A model generated the notes under the pieces. That model searched no databases. It was given only the letters and a program-made list of their open reading frames with translations, and was not told where the DNA came from. Below, piece by piece: positions 25,037 to 32,632 of a DNA stretch of 64,000 nucleotides (position 1 is the stretch's first letter; the number at the start of each line of letters is the position of its first letter). This DNA comes from an uncultured Candidatus Pelagibacter sp. (GTDB taxonomy: Bacteria; Pseudomonadota; Alphaproteobacteria; Pelagibacterales; Pelagibacteraceae): assembly GCA_905616395.1 (NCBI GenBank), contig CAJQSQ010000006.1, forward strand, positions 62,001 through 126,000. The letters are read 5' to 3'. The translations under genes were made by a program, and so were the position numbers.

Positions 25037-25071
25037 TTCAATTAAGTAAGATATCAAAAATTGATTAATTG

Positions 25072-25099
25072 TTGAAAATTATCAATACACCTATATAAA
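25072..25099 (+). promoter_or_regulatory. Sigma-70-like promoter of the speD-speE fusion
   Basis: TTGAAA (25072-25077) and TATAAA (25094-25099) are separated by 16 bp, close to consensus. Transcription would begin near 25106, about 40 nt before the ATG at 25147, whose ribosome-binding site AGAGGGG is strong. Confidence 0.5.
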
Positions 25100-25146
25100 C
25101 CCTCCATCTTAATATTAATAAAAAATTATAAGAGGGGATAATTTTT

Positions 25147-26187
25147 ATGACTAAAGTAGGTGAGCATATAACTTTAGACATCATAGGTACTACTCAAGAG
25201 TATGACCCTTCAGTCTACGAGAATGTAATTCGTAAAATTGCAAAAGCTGCAGAAGTTACAATTCTTGAAATTTCAAAGTATAAATTTGAACCTCAAGGCT
25301 TCACTATACTTGCCTTATTGGCTGAAAGTCACATCAGCTTTCATACGTTTCCAGAAAAAGGGATTATTAGTTTTGATTTTTTTACATGTGGAAAAGTAAG
25401 TCCTTCAATTGCACTTGATATTGTTAAAAAAGAATTCAAACATAAAAGAATTGTCACAAAAGCTTTTGATAGAGATACTAAGTCTTTATATCATGACATT
25501 TACAGCTCACCTGGATTACAAAAATCATATGTTGTAAATGAAGTTTTAGAAGATTTTAAATCTAAAGTGGGTCAACATATTGAAATATTAGACTTAGAAC
25601 AATTTGGTAAATCATTATTCATTGATAACGAAATTCAAGTCGCAACAAATGATGAAGTTTTATACAGCTCAACATTTGTAAACGCTGCTTTAAAATTAAA
25701 TAAAGACATGGGAACTGCTGCAATCATCGGTGGTGGTGATGGTGGAGTTGCAAGAGAATGTATGTCTCAAGGTTTTGATTTTATAGACTGGTATGAACTT
25801 GATCCAGAAGTAGTTGAGGTTTGCAACAAACACCTTGGAAGCATTGGTAATAAATCAACAGAAAAAAATTCAGTTAAATGTATTTGGGGAGATGCTTTTG
25901 AAAGTATAAAATCTGTTGAAGATGATAAGTATGATAAAATTTTTGTAGATCTTAACGATGATCAGTTTTGTATAGATCTTGCAGCCAAAAATATGGATTC
26001 ATTAATTAGAATATTAAAGCCAAATGGAGTAATTACTGCTCAAGTTGGCAGTCAAGATAAGAAACCAGAGCAAGTAGAGAAATGGTTGGATGTTTTCAAT
26101 AAAAATTTTGGAAATACAACTTTGGATAGGGTTTACATCCCAAGTTTTGACTGTTCTTGGAACTTTTCATCATCAATTAATCACTAA
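25147..26187 (+). CDS. SpeD-SpeE fusion: AdoMet decarboxylase and aminopropyltransferase
   Basis: Residues 1 to about 120 are class 1b S-adenosylmethionine decarboxylase; the self-cleavage site is ESHISFHTFPE, where scission between Glu60 and Ser61 makes the pyruvoyl group, and the conserved Cys is in FFTCG. Residues about 130-346 are a spermidine-synthase fold with GGGDGG (195-200) and YELDPEVV. The fusion would decarboxylate AdoMet and transfer its aminopropyl group to a diamine, releasing MTA. The catalytic-loop motif, usually DSSDP or DSTDP, reads VDLNDDQF, so substrate choice may differ. Neighbours recycle MTA and adenine. Such fusions are known in bacteria but uncommon. Confidence 0.9.
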   Translation: MTKVGEHITLDIIGTTQEYDPSVYENVIRKIAKAAEVTILEISKYKFEPQGFTILALLAESHISFHTFPEKGIISFDFFTCGKVSPSIALDIVKKEFKHKRIVTKAFDRDTKSLYHDIYSSPGLQKSYVVNEVLEDFKSKVGQHIEILDLEQFGKSLFIDNEIQVATNDEVLYSSTFVNAALKLNKDMGTAAIIGGGDGGVARECMSQGFDFIDWYELDPEVVEVCNKHLGSIGNKSTEKNSVKCIWGDAFESIKSVEDDKYDKIFVDLNDDQFCIDLAAKNMDSLIRILKPNGVITAQVGSQDKKPEQVEKWLDVFNKNFGNTTLDRVYIPSFDCSWNFSSSINH

Positions 26188-26249
26188 AAATTTCTTTTTA
26201 AATTATCAAATTTGTGAAATAAATCCCCCATAATCATATGGAGGAAAAA

Positions 26250-27101
26250 ATGAATATATTTAAAAAAACAATATTAAGTGTTCTTGCTTCTTTATTATTA
26301 ATCGGAAACGTTTACGCTGATAAAATAAAGATTGGAACAGAAGGTGCTTACCCACCATGGAACTCTAAGGATGCTTCAGGTGCTCTTATTGGATTTGAGG
26401 TTGAGTTAGCTCAAGAACTTTGTGCAATCATGAAACATGAATGTACTATTGTTGAACAAGATTGGGATGGAATGATTCCGGCTTTGTTAATGAGAAAGTT
26501 TGATGCAATCATGGCAGGAATGTCAATTACTGCTGAAAGACAAAAAACAATTACTTTTTCACAAGGTTATGCTGACGAAGTTGCAGCCCTAGCAGTAATA
26601 AAAGGTTCAAGTTTAGAGAGCATGGATACACCAGAAGGTATTAATTTAACTTTAGGTGGAAGTGCTGTTAAAAAAACTCTTAAGACTTTAACTGCTGCAC
26701 TTGCTGGAAAAACTGTTTGTACGCAAACTGGAACTATTCACCAAAACTTTTTAGAGTCTGGTGACGTAGGTAAAGTAAACGTTAGAACTTACAAAACTCA
26801 AGATGAAGTAAATCTAGACTTAACTTCTGGTAGATGTGATGTTGCATTAGCTGCAGCAGTTGCATTCACTGATTATGCAGATAAATCAGGAAAACCAGTA
26901 GTACTAGTTGGACCTACTTTTTCAGGTGGTGCTTTTGGTAATGGTGTTGGCGTTGGAATTAGACAAGGTGGAGATGATGCAATCGGTACAAGAGATGCAA
27001 AACTTCTTAAAGATTTCAACAAAGCAATTAACACTGCTAGAAAACAAGGAATCATCAGCAAATTAGCGATCAAGCATTTTGGCTTTGACGCTTCTATGTA
27101 A
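26250..27101 (+). CDS. Polar amino-acid ABC transporter binding protein
   Basis: This is a periplasmic solute-binding protein of the HisJ/ArgT/OccT type. The signal peptide MNIFKKTILSVLASLLLIGNVYA is followed by DKIKIGTEGAYPPWNSKDASGALIGFEVELAQELC, the classic amino-acid binding start. The track opens at 26238, but GGAGG lies between that ATG and the one at 26250, so 26250 is the true start. The length of 283 residues is usual. Two permease genes follow. Arginine, ornithine, lysine or a guanidino compound is a likely ligand class, not proven. A hairpin separates it from the permeases. Confidence 0.9.
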   Translation: MNIFKKTILSVLASLLLIGNVYADKIKIGTEGAYPPWNSKDASGALIGFEVELAQELCAIMKHECTIVEQDWDGMIPALLMRKFDAIMAGMSITAERQKTITFSQGYADEVAALAVIKGSSLESMDTPEGINLTLGGSAVKKTLKTLTAALAGKTVCTQTGTIHQNFLESGDVGKVNVRTYKTQDEVNLDLTSGRCDVALAAAVAFTDYADKSGKPVVLVGPTFSGGAFGNGVGVGIRQGGDDAIGTRDAKLLKDFNKAINTARKQGIISKLAIKHFGFDASM

Positions 27102-27116
27102 ATAATATTTTGAAAA

Positions 27117-27138
27117 GGCGACTATTTATTTAGTCGCC
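27117..27138 (+). promoter_or_regulatory. Hairpin between binding-protein and permease genes
   Basis: GGCGACTA (27117-27124) pairs perfectly with TAGTCGCC (27131-27138) around a 6-nt loop TTTATT. It lies between the binding-protein stop and the permease ATG at 27147. No long T-run follows, so it is better read as an RNA-stability or partial-termination element. Confidence 0.65.
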
Positions 27139-27146
27139 CTTTCGAT

Positions 27147-27839
27147 ATGGACCTTTTATCATTCGGAAAAACAGGCTGGGGAGACGAGTTGTTTTATGCA
27201 ACTCTAATGACAATTGCAGTAGCAGTTACCGCAATGTTAATTGGTTTTTTATTTTCATTAATCTTTACGCCACTTAAATTATCAAATAATAAATTTCTAA
27301 ATTTTATTGGAAATACTTACACCACTGTAATCAGGGGTGTTCCAGAATTATTAGTAATTTATCTTTTCTTTTTTGGGGGTAGTGGAGCAATAATGTATGT
27401 TGCTTCAATTTTTGGATACTTTGAATATATAGAAATTAATGCATTTATTACTGGTTCGGTTGCAATTGGTATTATATCAGGAGCTTATTCAACAGAAGTA
27501 TTTAGAGGTGCCATTCAGTCAATAGATAAAGGTCAATTTGAAGCTGCCAAAGTTTTAGGGGTTAGTAAATTTGTACAATTTTATAAAATAATTTTGCCTC
27601 AAATGTTAAGACTTGCTATTCCGAACTTAAGTAATGTTTGGCAAATCACCTTAAAAGACACATCTTTAATATCGGTTACTGGTTTAGTTGAGATCATGAG
27701 ACAATCTTATATTGCAGCAGGTTCCACTAGAGATCCTCTATTCTTTTATTGTTTTGCTGCCGTTTTATATTTGATGCTTACATTTTTAAGTATGAAGCTA
27801 ATTAATAGACTTGAAGTTAAGTATAGTAGGGGTTTTTAA
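27147..27839 (+). CDS. Amino-acid ABC permease, HisQ/OccQ type
   Basis: This is an inner-membrane permease of the His/Glu/Gln/Arg family (HisQ/OccQ). The 230 residues have about five hydrophobic helices and the signature TVIRGVPELLVIYLFFFG near the first third. The EAA loop is KGQFEAAKVLGVSKFVQFYKIILPQMLR. Its last base is shared with the next permease start (TAATGG overlap by one nucleotide). It works with the upstream binding protein and the downstream HisM-like permease. No ATPase gene follows. Confidence 0.9.
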   Translation: MDLLSFGKTGWGDELFYATLMTIAVAVTAMLIGFLFSLIFTPLKLSNNKFLNFIGNTYTTVIRGVPELLVIYLFFFGGSGAIMYVASIFGYFEYIEINAFITGSVAIGIISGAYSTEVFRGAIQSIDKGQFEAAKVLGVSKFVQFYKIILPQMLRLAIPNLSNVWQITLKDTSLISVTGLVEIMRQSYIAAGSTRDPLFFYCFAAVLYLMLTFLSMKLINRLEVKYSRGF

Positions 27840-28513
27840 TGGATTTTGATTTAATGATAACTAGTTTGCCAAAATTATTAAGTGCAGCAGTTATAACTTT
27901 AAAACTATTATCAGCATCTTTAATTATCGGTTTATTTATTGGATTTTTATTTGCAGTTTTACGATTAAATAAAAACCCATTTATTAATAAATTTGCTTAT
28001 GGGTATTCTTATTTATTTAGAGGAACTCCATTATTGGTTCAAATATTTATAATTTATTATGGTCTTGGACAAATTGAGTGGTTAAGATCAACTTTTCTTT
28101 GGGTAATATTAAAAGAGCCCTATTGGTGTGCAATAATTGCATTTGCTTTAAATACGGGAGCTTATACTTCAGAAATTTTAAGATCTGCTTTTCAAACTAT
28201 TAAACCTGGAATTATAGAAGCTGGTAAAAGTCTAGGGATATCAAGCAAAATTATTTTATATAAAATTCAAATTCCAGTAGCGATTAGACAATCTTTACCA
28301 GCTTATGGTAATGAAATTATATTAATGATGAAGGGCACATCGCTTGCAAGCACAGTAACATTAATGGATATCACTGGTGTTGCAAAACACATTGTATCAA
28401 CAACTTATAAACCGTTAGAAGTGTTTCTTTTAGCGGGTGGAATTTATTTATTTATGACTTTTATCATTCACAACTTGATAAAATATTTAGAAAAAAAATA
28501 TAGTTTTCAGTAA
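27839..28513 (+). CDS. Amino-acid ABC permease, HisM/OccM type
   Basis: This is the second permease of the heteromer. The 224 residues contain YLFRGTPLLVQIFIIYYGLGQ, matching HisM/OccM, and the EAA loop PGIIEAGKSLGISSKIILYKIQIPVAIR. The pair should bind one shared ATPase, but the next gene is on the opposite strand and unrelated, so the ATPase must be encoded elsewhere. Its 3' end overlaps the convergent DUF6165-like gene by 7 nt. Confidence 0.9.
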   Translation: MDFDLMITSLPKLLSAAVITLKLLSASLIIGLFIGFLFAVLRLNKNPFINKFAYGYSYLFRGTPLLVQIFIIYYGLGQIEWLRSTFLWVILKEPYWCAIIAFALNTGAYTSEILRSAFQTIKPGIIEAGKSLGISSKIILYKIQIPVAIRQSLPAYGNEIILMMKGTSLASTVTLMDITGVAKHIVSTTYKPLEVFLLAGGIYLFMTFIIHNLIKYLEKKYSFQ

Positions 28514-28896
28514 GAAGTATATTCTTTAATCTCTTTAATCTTAGAGCCCGTGTAATTATTCATCTCTAGTTTAATCTTAGCACGATCATCATTTAAAAAA
28601 TGAATATCTCTTGATAGTTTTATAAAGTTTTCAGTAAAATCAGAATTTTTTTCACATAACCTTTTATCATCTTCAATCACCCATAATTTTGCATTAATAT
28701 CTTTTAGGGATTGAAAAAGAGTATTAAGTTTTTCATCAGATTTAACATTATTATCTAATTGATCTTTTAAAATACCGTGTTCATCATTAATAAATTTTAG
28801 TTTTTCAGGATCTTTAATTTTTTCTTGTTTAATCTCTAAAATAGAAATTTTATCTAAAAGTTCACCGACTGATACTTCAACTAGAATTTTATTCAT
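28507..28896 (-). CDS. DUF6165-like cytoplasmic protein
   Basis: This 129-residue protein of unknown function has the N-terminus ILVEVSVGELLDKISILEIKQEKI followed by long charged helices (KLWVIEDDKRLCEKN). This matches what I recall of DUF6165 proteins, which often occur next to glycosyltransferase genes. It is divergent from a family 9 glycosyltransferase gene 32 nt away, which agrees with that association. No signal peptide or membrane helix is visible. Coiled-coil character is likely from the heptad-like helices. Confidence 0.7.
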   Translation of the reverse strand: MNKILVEVSVGELLDKISILEIKQEKIKDPEKLKFINDEHGILKDQLDNNVKSDEKLNTLFQSLKDINAKLWVIEDDKRLCEKNSDFTENFIKLSRDIHFLNDDRAKIKLEMNNYTGSKIKEIKEYTSY

Positions 28897-28928
28897 AAAA
28901 ATTTATACTATGTTAAGTTGTTAGAAAT

Positions 28929-29861
28929 ATGTCTAATATTTTAGTTATCAAACATGGTTCTTTAGGAGATATAGCCCAAGCTTGTGGAGCAATTCAAGAT
29001 ATTTCTGAAAACTACCCTGAAGATCAAATACATATATTAACAACAAAACCTTATTTTGAATTATTTAAAAAAAACCCACTTGTTCACAGTGTTATTTTAG
29101 ATAAGCGTCTATCAAGGTTTAATCTAATTTATCTATATTTATTGATGAGAACTTTAAAAAAACTAAAGATAAAAAAAGTTTATGATTTACAAAACTCATC
29201 TAGAACAAAATTCTATAAAAATATTTTATTTCCAAAAGCAAATTTTAATACTTGGTCTAGTTCAGAAACCACCCTACCAAATAATATCTCAAAAGAAGAA
29301 TTTGATAAAAATCCTGTTCTAGATAGATTTGATCATCAACTAAAAACTTCTGGAATTAAAACTGAGCACACCATGAAACCAAACTTTAGTTGGGCTGTAA
29401 CTAACATTGATAATATTAAACAAGAATTTAATCTAGATAAATATATTGTTTTATTTCCTTTTTGTTCAGCTCATCTAACTCATAAAAAATGGCCCCATTA
29501 CAATGAACTAATAGAATTAATTAACAATAAATACGGTGAACAAATTAAAGTTGTAGTAGCTCCAGGACCATCAGAAATTGATGATGCAAAAAACATTAAG
29601 GCTGTTTCTGTTTTAGATAAAGGTAAAGCCCTTGATATATCGCAGCTAGCAAGTTTGATTGAAGAAAGCTCATTTGTTATTGCAAATGACACGGGTCCAG
29701 CTCATATCTCATCACACCTTGGTGCAAAAGGACTAACTTTATTTGGTAAACACACAACAGCATACAAAGTTAGTATTGAGCGAGAAAACTTTAAAGCAAT
29801 ACAAGTTGATGATTTAGAAAAATTAAGTGCAGCTAAAGTTTTAGAAAAAATATTAATTTAA
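28929..29861 (+). CDS. Family 9 glycosyltransferase (heptosyltransferase-like)
   Basis: This is a cytoplasmic GT9 enzyme of LPS-core-type assembly. The 310 residues begin ILVIKHGSLGDIAQACGAIQDI, the hallmark KxxxLGD start of heptosyltransferases. The C-terminal half contains FPFCSAHLTHKKWPHYNELIELI and ANDTGPAHISSHLGAKGLTLFGKHTTAY, the nucleotide-sugar site. The sugar transferred need not be heptose. The 3' end overlaps the convergent AbrB-type gene by 9 nt. Confidence 0.9.
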   Translation: MSNILVIKHGSLGDIAQACGAIQDISENYPEDQIHILTTKPYFELFKKNPLVHSVILDKRLSRFNLIYLYLLMRTLKKLKIKKVYDLQNSSRTKFYKNILFPKANFNTWSSSETTLPNNISKEEFDKNPVLDRFDHQLKTSGIKTEHTMKPNFSWAVTNIDNIKQEFNLDKYIVLFPFCSAHLTHKKWPHYNELIELINNKYGEQIKVVVAPGPSEIDDAKNIKAVSVLDKGKALDISQLASLIEESSFVIANDTGPAHISSHLGAKGLTLFGKHTTAYKVSIERENFKAIQVDDLEKLSAAKVLEKILI

Positions 29862-30950
29862 TTTCTTACCAATAATTTTCAATATTATAGGAATGGTAAA
29901 CAGTATCATCAGCAATCTAATAATATGATGAAATGCTACAAAGTTGGGATCTAAATCAAAAGCAATTGCAATAACTGCTACCTCATAAATTCCACCAGGA
30001 GAAAAAGATAAGAGTAATGTTAAGAAATTAGTATCCACAAAATATGTTGCAATAATTGCAGCTAATAATCCAAGTGTAACAAGTATTATAGTTGCAACTA
30101 AACTATGAAATGAATTACCTGCAACTTCTTTTAATGATTTATCTGCAAAACGACAACCAACTGAGGCACCTAAAATAAGCAAACAAAAATTTATACTTTC
30201 ATCGGGCAGTTTGTAGGAAGCAACTTCAGTTATTTGTAAAATTCCACTTGCAACTAATGTTCCTGATAATAATGCAGCAGGCACACCAATTTTATCAAAT
30301 AAGAAAATTAACAATATTGAACCTATTAAGAGGATTAAAAGATGAAAATGATTTTGATCAAGGTAATCAAATCTTTCAATTGTTAGAGCCTCATTTGTTG
30401 AGTAATTAACAACAAAAAAGGGAATAACAGTTATTATTATAATTAACCTAATTAAATGAGATGTAGCAACTTGTGATAAGTCAGATTTTTCATGTTCAGC
30501 TAATATCATTAAAGGTCCTAAAGCACCTGGTGCTGCTGAAAAAATTGAAGTTTTGACATTATAGCCTGAAAATCTTTGTAAATATTTTGATACAATTAAA
30601 ATACTTATTAAAATATAGACAAACATAATTATTGAAGTCCAAACCCATTCGGTCATTTGATTTATCAAATTCTGATCTATATAATTTCCAATATGAAGCC
30701 CAAGAACTATTAATATTGAACTTAAGGCTAGTTTTGGCATCTTAATTTTTATTCCACTTAATGCTGCAACTGAAACTGCAAGCATAGGACCAAGCATCCA
30801 TGCTAAAGGTATATTAAAATAATCAGCTACAATTGCACTTGGGATAGAAATTAAAATAACTAATAGAAATTTTTTAGAAAATAATTCTTTAATGTTAGAG
30901 GAATTAAATTGAATAGAAAGATTTTTCATTAACAAATATTCTTTTATCAC
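29853..30950 (-). CDS. AbrB-family membrane protein (permease-like)
   Basis: This is an integral membrane protein with about ten helices in two related halves, the AbrB/AmoA-like duplication. The repeated PLAWMLGPMLAVSVAALSG and PAALLSGTLVASG-type motifs are typical, as is the late FSPGGIYEVAVIAIAFDLDPNFVAFHHIIRL. The start is uncertain: GTG at 30950 or ATG at 30929 (MKNLSIQF). Function is not established for the family; transport is assumed. It is divergent from tctC with 201 nt between, which would hold both promoters. Confidence 0.82.
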   Translation of the reverse strand: MIKEYLLMKNLSIQFNSSNIKELFSKKFLLVILISIPSAIVADYFNIPLAWMLGPMLAVSVAALSGIKIKMPKLALSSILIVLGLHIGNYIDQNLINQMTEWVWTSIIMFVYILISILIVSKYLQRFSGYNVKTSIFSAAPGALGPLMILAEHEKSDLSQVATSHLIRLIIIITVIPFFVVNYSTNEALTIERFDYLDQNHFHLLILLIGSILLIFLFDKIGVPAALLSGTLVASGILQITEVASYKLPDESINFCLLILGASVGCRFADKSLKEVAGNSFHSLVATIILVTLGLLAAIIATYFVDTNFLTLLLSFSPGGIYEVAVIAIAFDLDPNFVAFHHIIRLLMILFTIPIILKIIGKKLN

Positions 30951-31151
30951 TTACCTTGAAAAAGATAACAGAAAAGAAACTCACTTAATTAGTGATAACT
31001 ATTTTTTTTATTATTAAAATGTTTGAGAGAGCACTTGCTTATTTCTTAAAAAAATAAAATCAACGTTAAGTTGCATCCTATTCAAAAACTTGCTTTCATG
31101 ACTATAGTGTAATTAACTACAACTATTAAAAACTAACAATAGAGGAATATA

Positions 31152-32132
31152 ATGAAAAATATTAAAAAATTAGTTTCAGTATTATTCTCGGTAATTCTAT
31201 TATTCTCTGCAACAGCAACAAATTCAATCGCAATGGATAAAATCCATTTCGTAATTGGTGGTGGTGCTGGTGGTGGATGGGATGGAACTGCTAGAGGTAC
31301 TGGAGAAGCTTTAACAAAATCAGGAATGTTAAAAAGTGCATCATTTGAAAATATGTCAGGTGGTGGTGGAGGAAAAGCATTAGCTTTCATGATTAATACT
31401 CAGCCTAAAAATACAGTATTGGTTCAATCAACACCATTAGTTTTAAGATCTATCACTAGACATAAAGGTTATGTTTCAGGATCTGGAGTTTTATCTTATA
31501 AAGATGTAACACCAATCGCTGGTGTTATTGGTGACTACGGTGCAATAGCCGTAGCAAAAAACTCACCTTACATGAACTTTAAAGATGTAGTTGATGCGTA
31601 TAAAAAAGATCCAAAATCTATTAAAATGGCTGGTGGATCAGTAAGAGGAAGTATGGACCATTTAATTGGTGCTTTAGCATTTCAAGCTGCAGGAGCAAAT
31701 CCAAATGATGTAGCTTACATTCCTTACGATGCTGGTGGAAAAGCTTTAGCTGGACTTTTATCTGGTGAGACACAAATTATCTCTACAGGTTTAGGTGAGC
31801 TTATGGGAGCAAGAGACCAAGTAAGAATTATTGGTATTACTGCACCATCAAGAGTAGCTGACGCACCTGATGCACCAACTTTAAAAGAACAAGGATATGA
31901 TGTTCAGTTCGTAAACTGGAGAGGATTTTTTGGACCTCCAAATATGAGCAATAAAGATAAACAAGCTTTATCTAAAATGTTAGGTAAAGTTATGAAAACT
32001 CCTGAATGGGAAGCTGTAAGAAAAAGAAACGCTTGGGTTAATATTTATAACTCAGATAAGGATTTTGTTAAATTCTTAGAAAAGCAAACTGTAGAAATGA
32101 CAGCTCTTATGAAGAAATTAGGAGTTATATAA
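31152..32132 (+). CDS. tctC: Tripartite tricarboxylate transporter binding protein
   Basis: This is a periplasmic binding protein of the TTT (TctC/Bug) family, which captures carboxylates. It has a signal peptide (ATATNSIAM), then IHFVIGGGAGGGWDGTARGTGEAL, the family's conserved glycine-rich start that binds a carboxylate group. Further matches are AKNSPYMNFKDVVDAYKKDP and YDAGGKALAGLLSGE. Its 326 residues are normal. The ribosome-binding site AGAGGA precedes the ATG. tctB and tctA follow, separated by a hairpin. Expression is probably highest for this gene within the operon. Confidence 0.92.
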   Translation: MKNIKKLVSVLFSVILLFSATATNSIAMDKIHFVIGGGAGGGWDGTARGTGEALTKSGMLKSASFENMSGGGGGKALAFMINTQPKNTVLVQSTPLVLRSITRHKGYVSGSGVLSYKDVTPIAGVIGDYGAIAVAKNSPYMNFKDVVDAYKKDPKSIKMAGGSVRGSMDHLIGALAFQAAGANPNDVAYIPYDAGGKALAGLLSGETQIISTGLGELMGARDQVRIIGITAPSRVADAPDAPTLKEQGYDVQFVNWRGFFGPPNMSNKDKQALSKMLGKVMKTPEWEAVRKRNAWVNIYNSDKDFVKFLEKQTVEMTALMKKLGVI

Positions 32133-32154
32133 TCCTTTAGGATTATTTAAAAAT

Positions 32155-32199
32155 TAGAGCAGTGAATATAAATACTACTAAAATTATATCACTGCTCTT
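32155..32199 (+). promoter_or_regulatory. Stem-loop with T-run spanning the tctB start
   Basis: AGAGCAGTGA (32156-32165) pairs exactly with TCACTGCTCT (32189-32198) and is followed by TTTTTTATTTT. The GTG start of tctB at 32162 lies inside the left arm. A further small hairpin ATAATCC-TTTA-GGATTAT precedes it. Together they act as a terminator or attenuator after tctC and could also mask the tctB start. Confidence 0.7.
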
Positions 32200-32632
32200 T
32201 TTTATTTTCTCAGCATTATATTTATATACTGCTTACAATATTCAAGTTTTTTCATTTGATGAAAATTCACCCTTTAATGCCAAAACATTTCCAATTTATC
32301 TAGGTTATGCAGGTATGTTTTTTTCTGGATTAAAAGTTATCTTACCAGAAGTGAACACCATTAAAGTTGATCACAAGAGTTTAGAATATAAAAAAACAGC
32401 TATATTGGTTCTTATCGCAATTATTTATGGTTTTACTATATTAAGAGTTGGGTATTTCTTAACTACATCGCTATTTTTAGCATCCTCTTACTACGCTTTA
32501 GGTGAGAGAAGGTGGTTATGGATATTTTTATTATCTTTTCCATTTGTGGCACTGTTTATGTATCTTTTACATGGGGTACTTGAAATTTACTTAAGAGATC
32601 CATTTTTAAAACTGATTGGAGTAATGGGATGA
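32162..32632 (+). CDS. tctB: Tripartite tricarboxylate transporter small membrane subunit
   Basis: This is a TctB-type subunit of 156 residues with four hydrophobic helices, for example ISLLFFIFSALYLYTAYNI and WLWIFLLSFPFVALFMYLLHGVLEIYL. It starts with GTG inside the stem-loop after tctC; no later in-frame start would keep the first helix. The 3' end overlaps tctA by 4 nt (ATGA). The small subunit pairs with TctA in the inner membrane. Sequence conservation in TctB is low, so the assignment relies on size, topology and position. Confidence 0.86.
   Translation: MNINTTKIISLLFFIFSALYLYTAYNIQVFSFDENSPFNAKTFPIYLGYAGMFFSGLKVILPEVNTIKVDHKSLEYKKTAILVLIAIIYGFTILRVGYFLTTSLFLASSYYALGERRWLWIFLLSFPFVALFMYLLHGVLEIYLRDPFLKLIGVMG

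Noticed and set aside
25100-25140. CCCTCC before speD-speE could pair with AGAGGGG and mask the ribosome-binding site
   Set aside because: A good promoter (TTGAAA, 16 bp, TATAAA) would start transcription near 25106, so CCCTCC lies largely outside the transcript.
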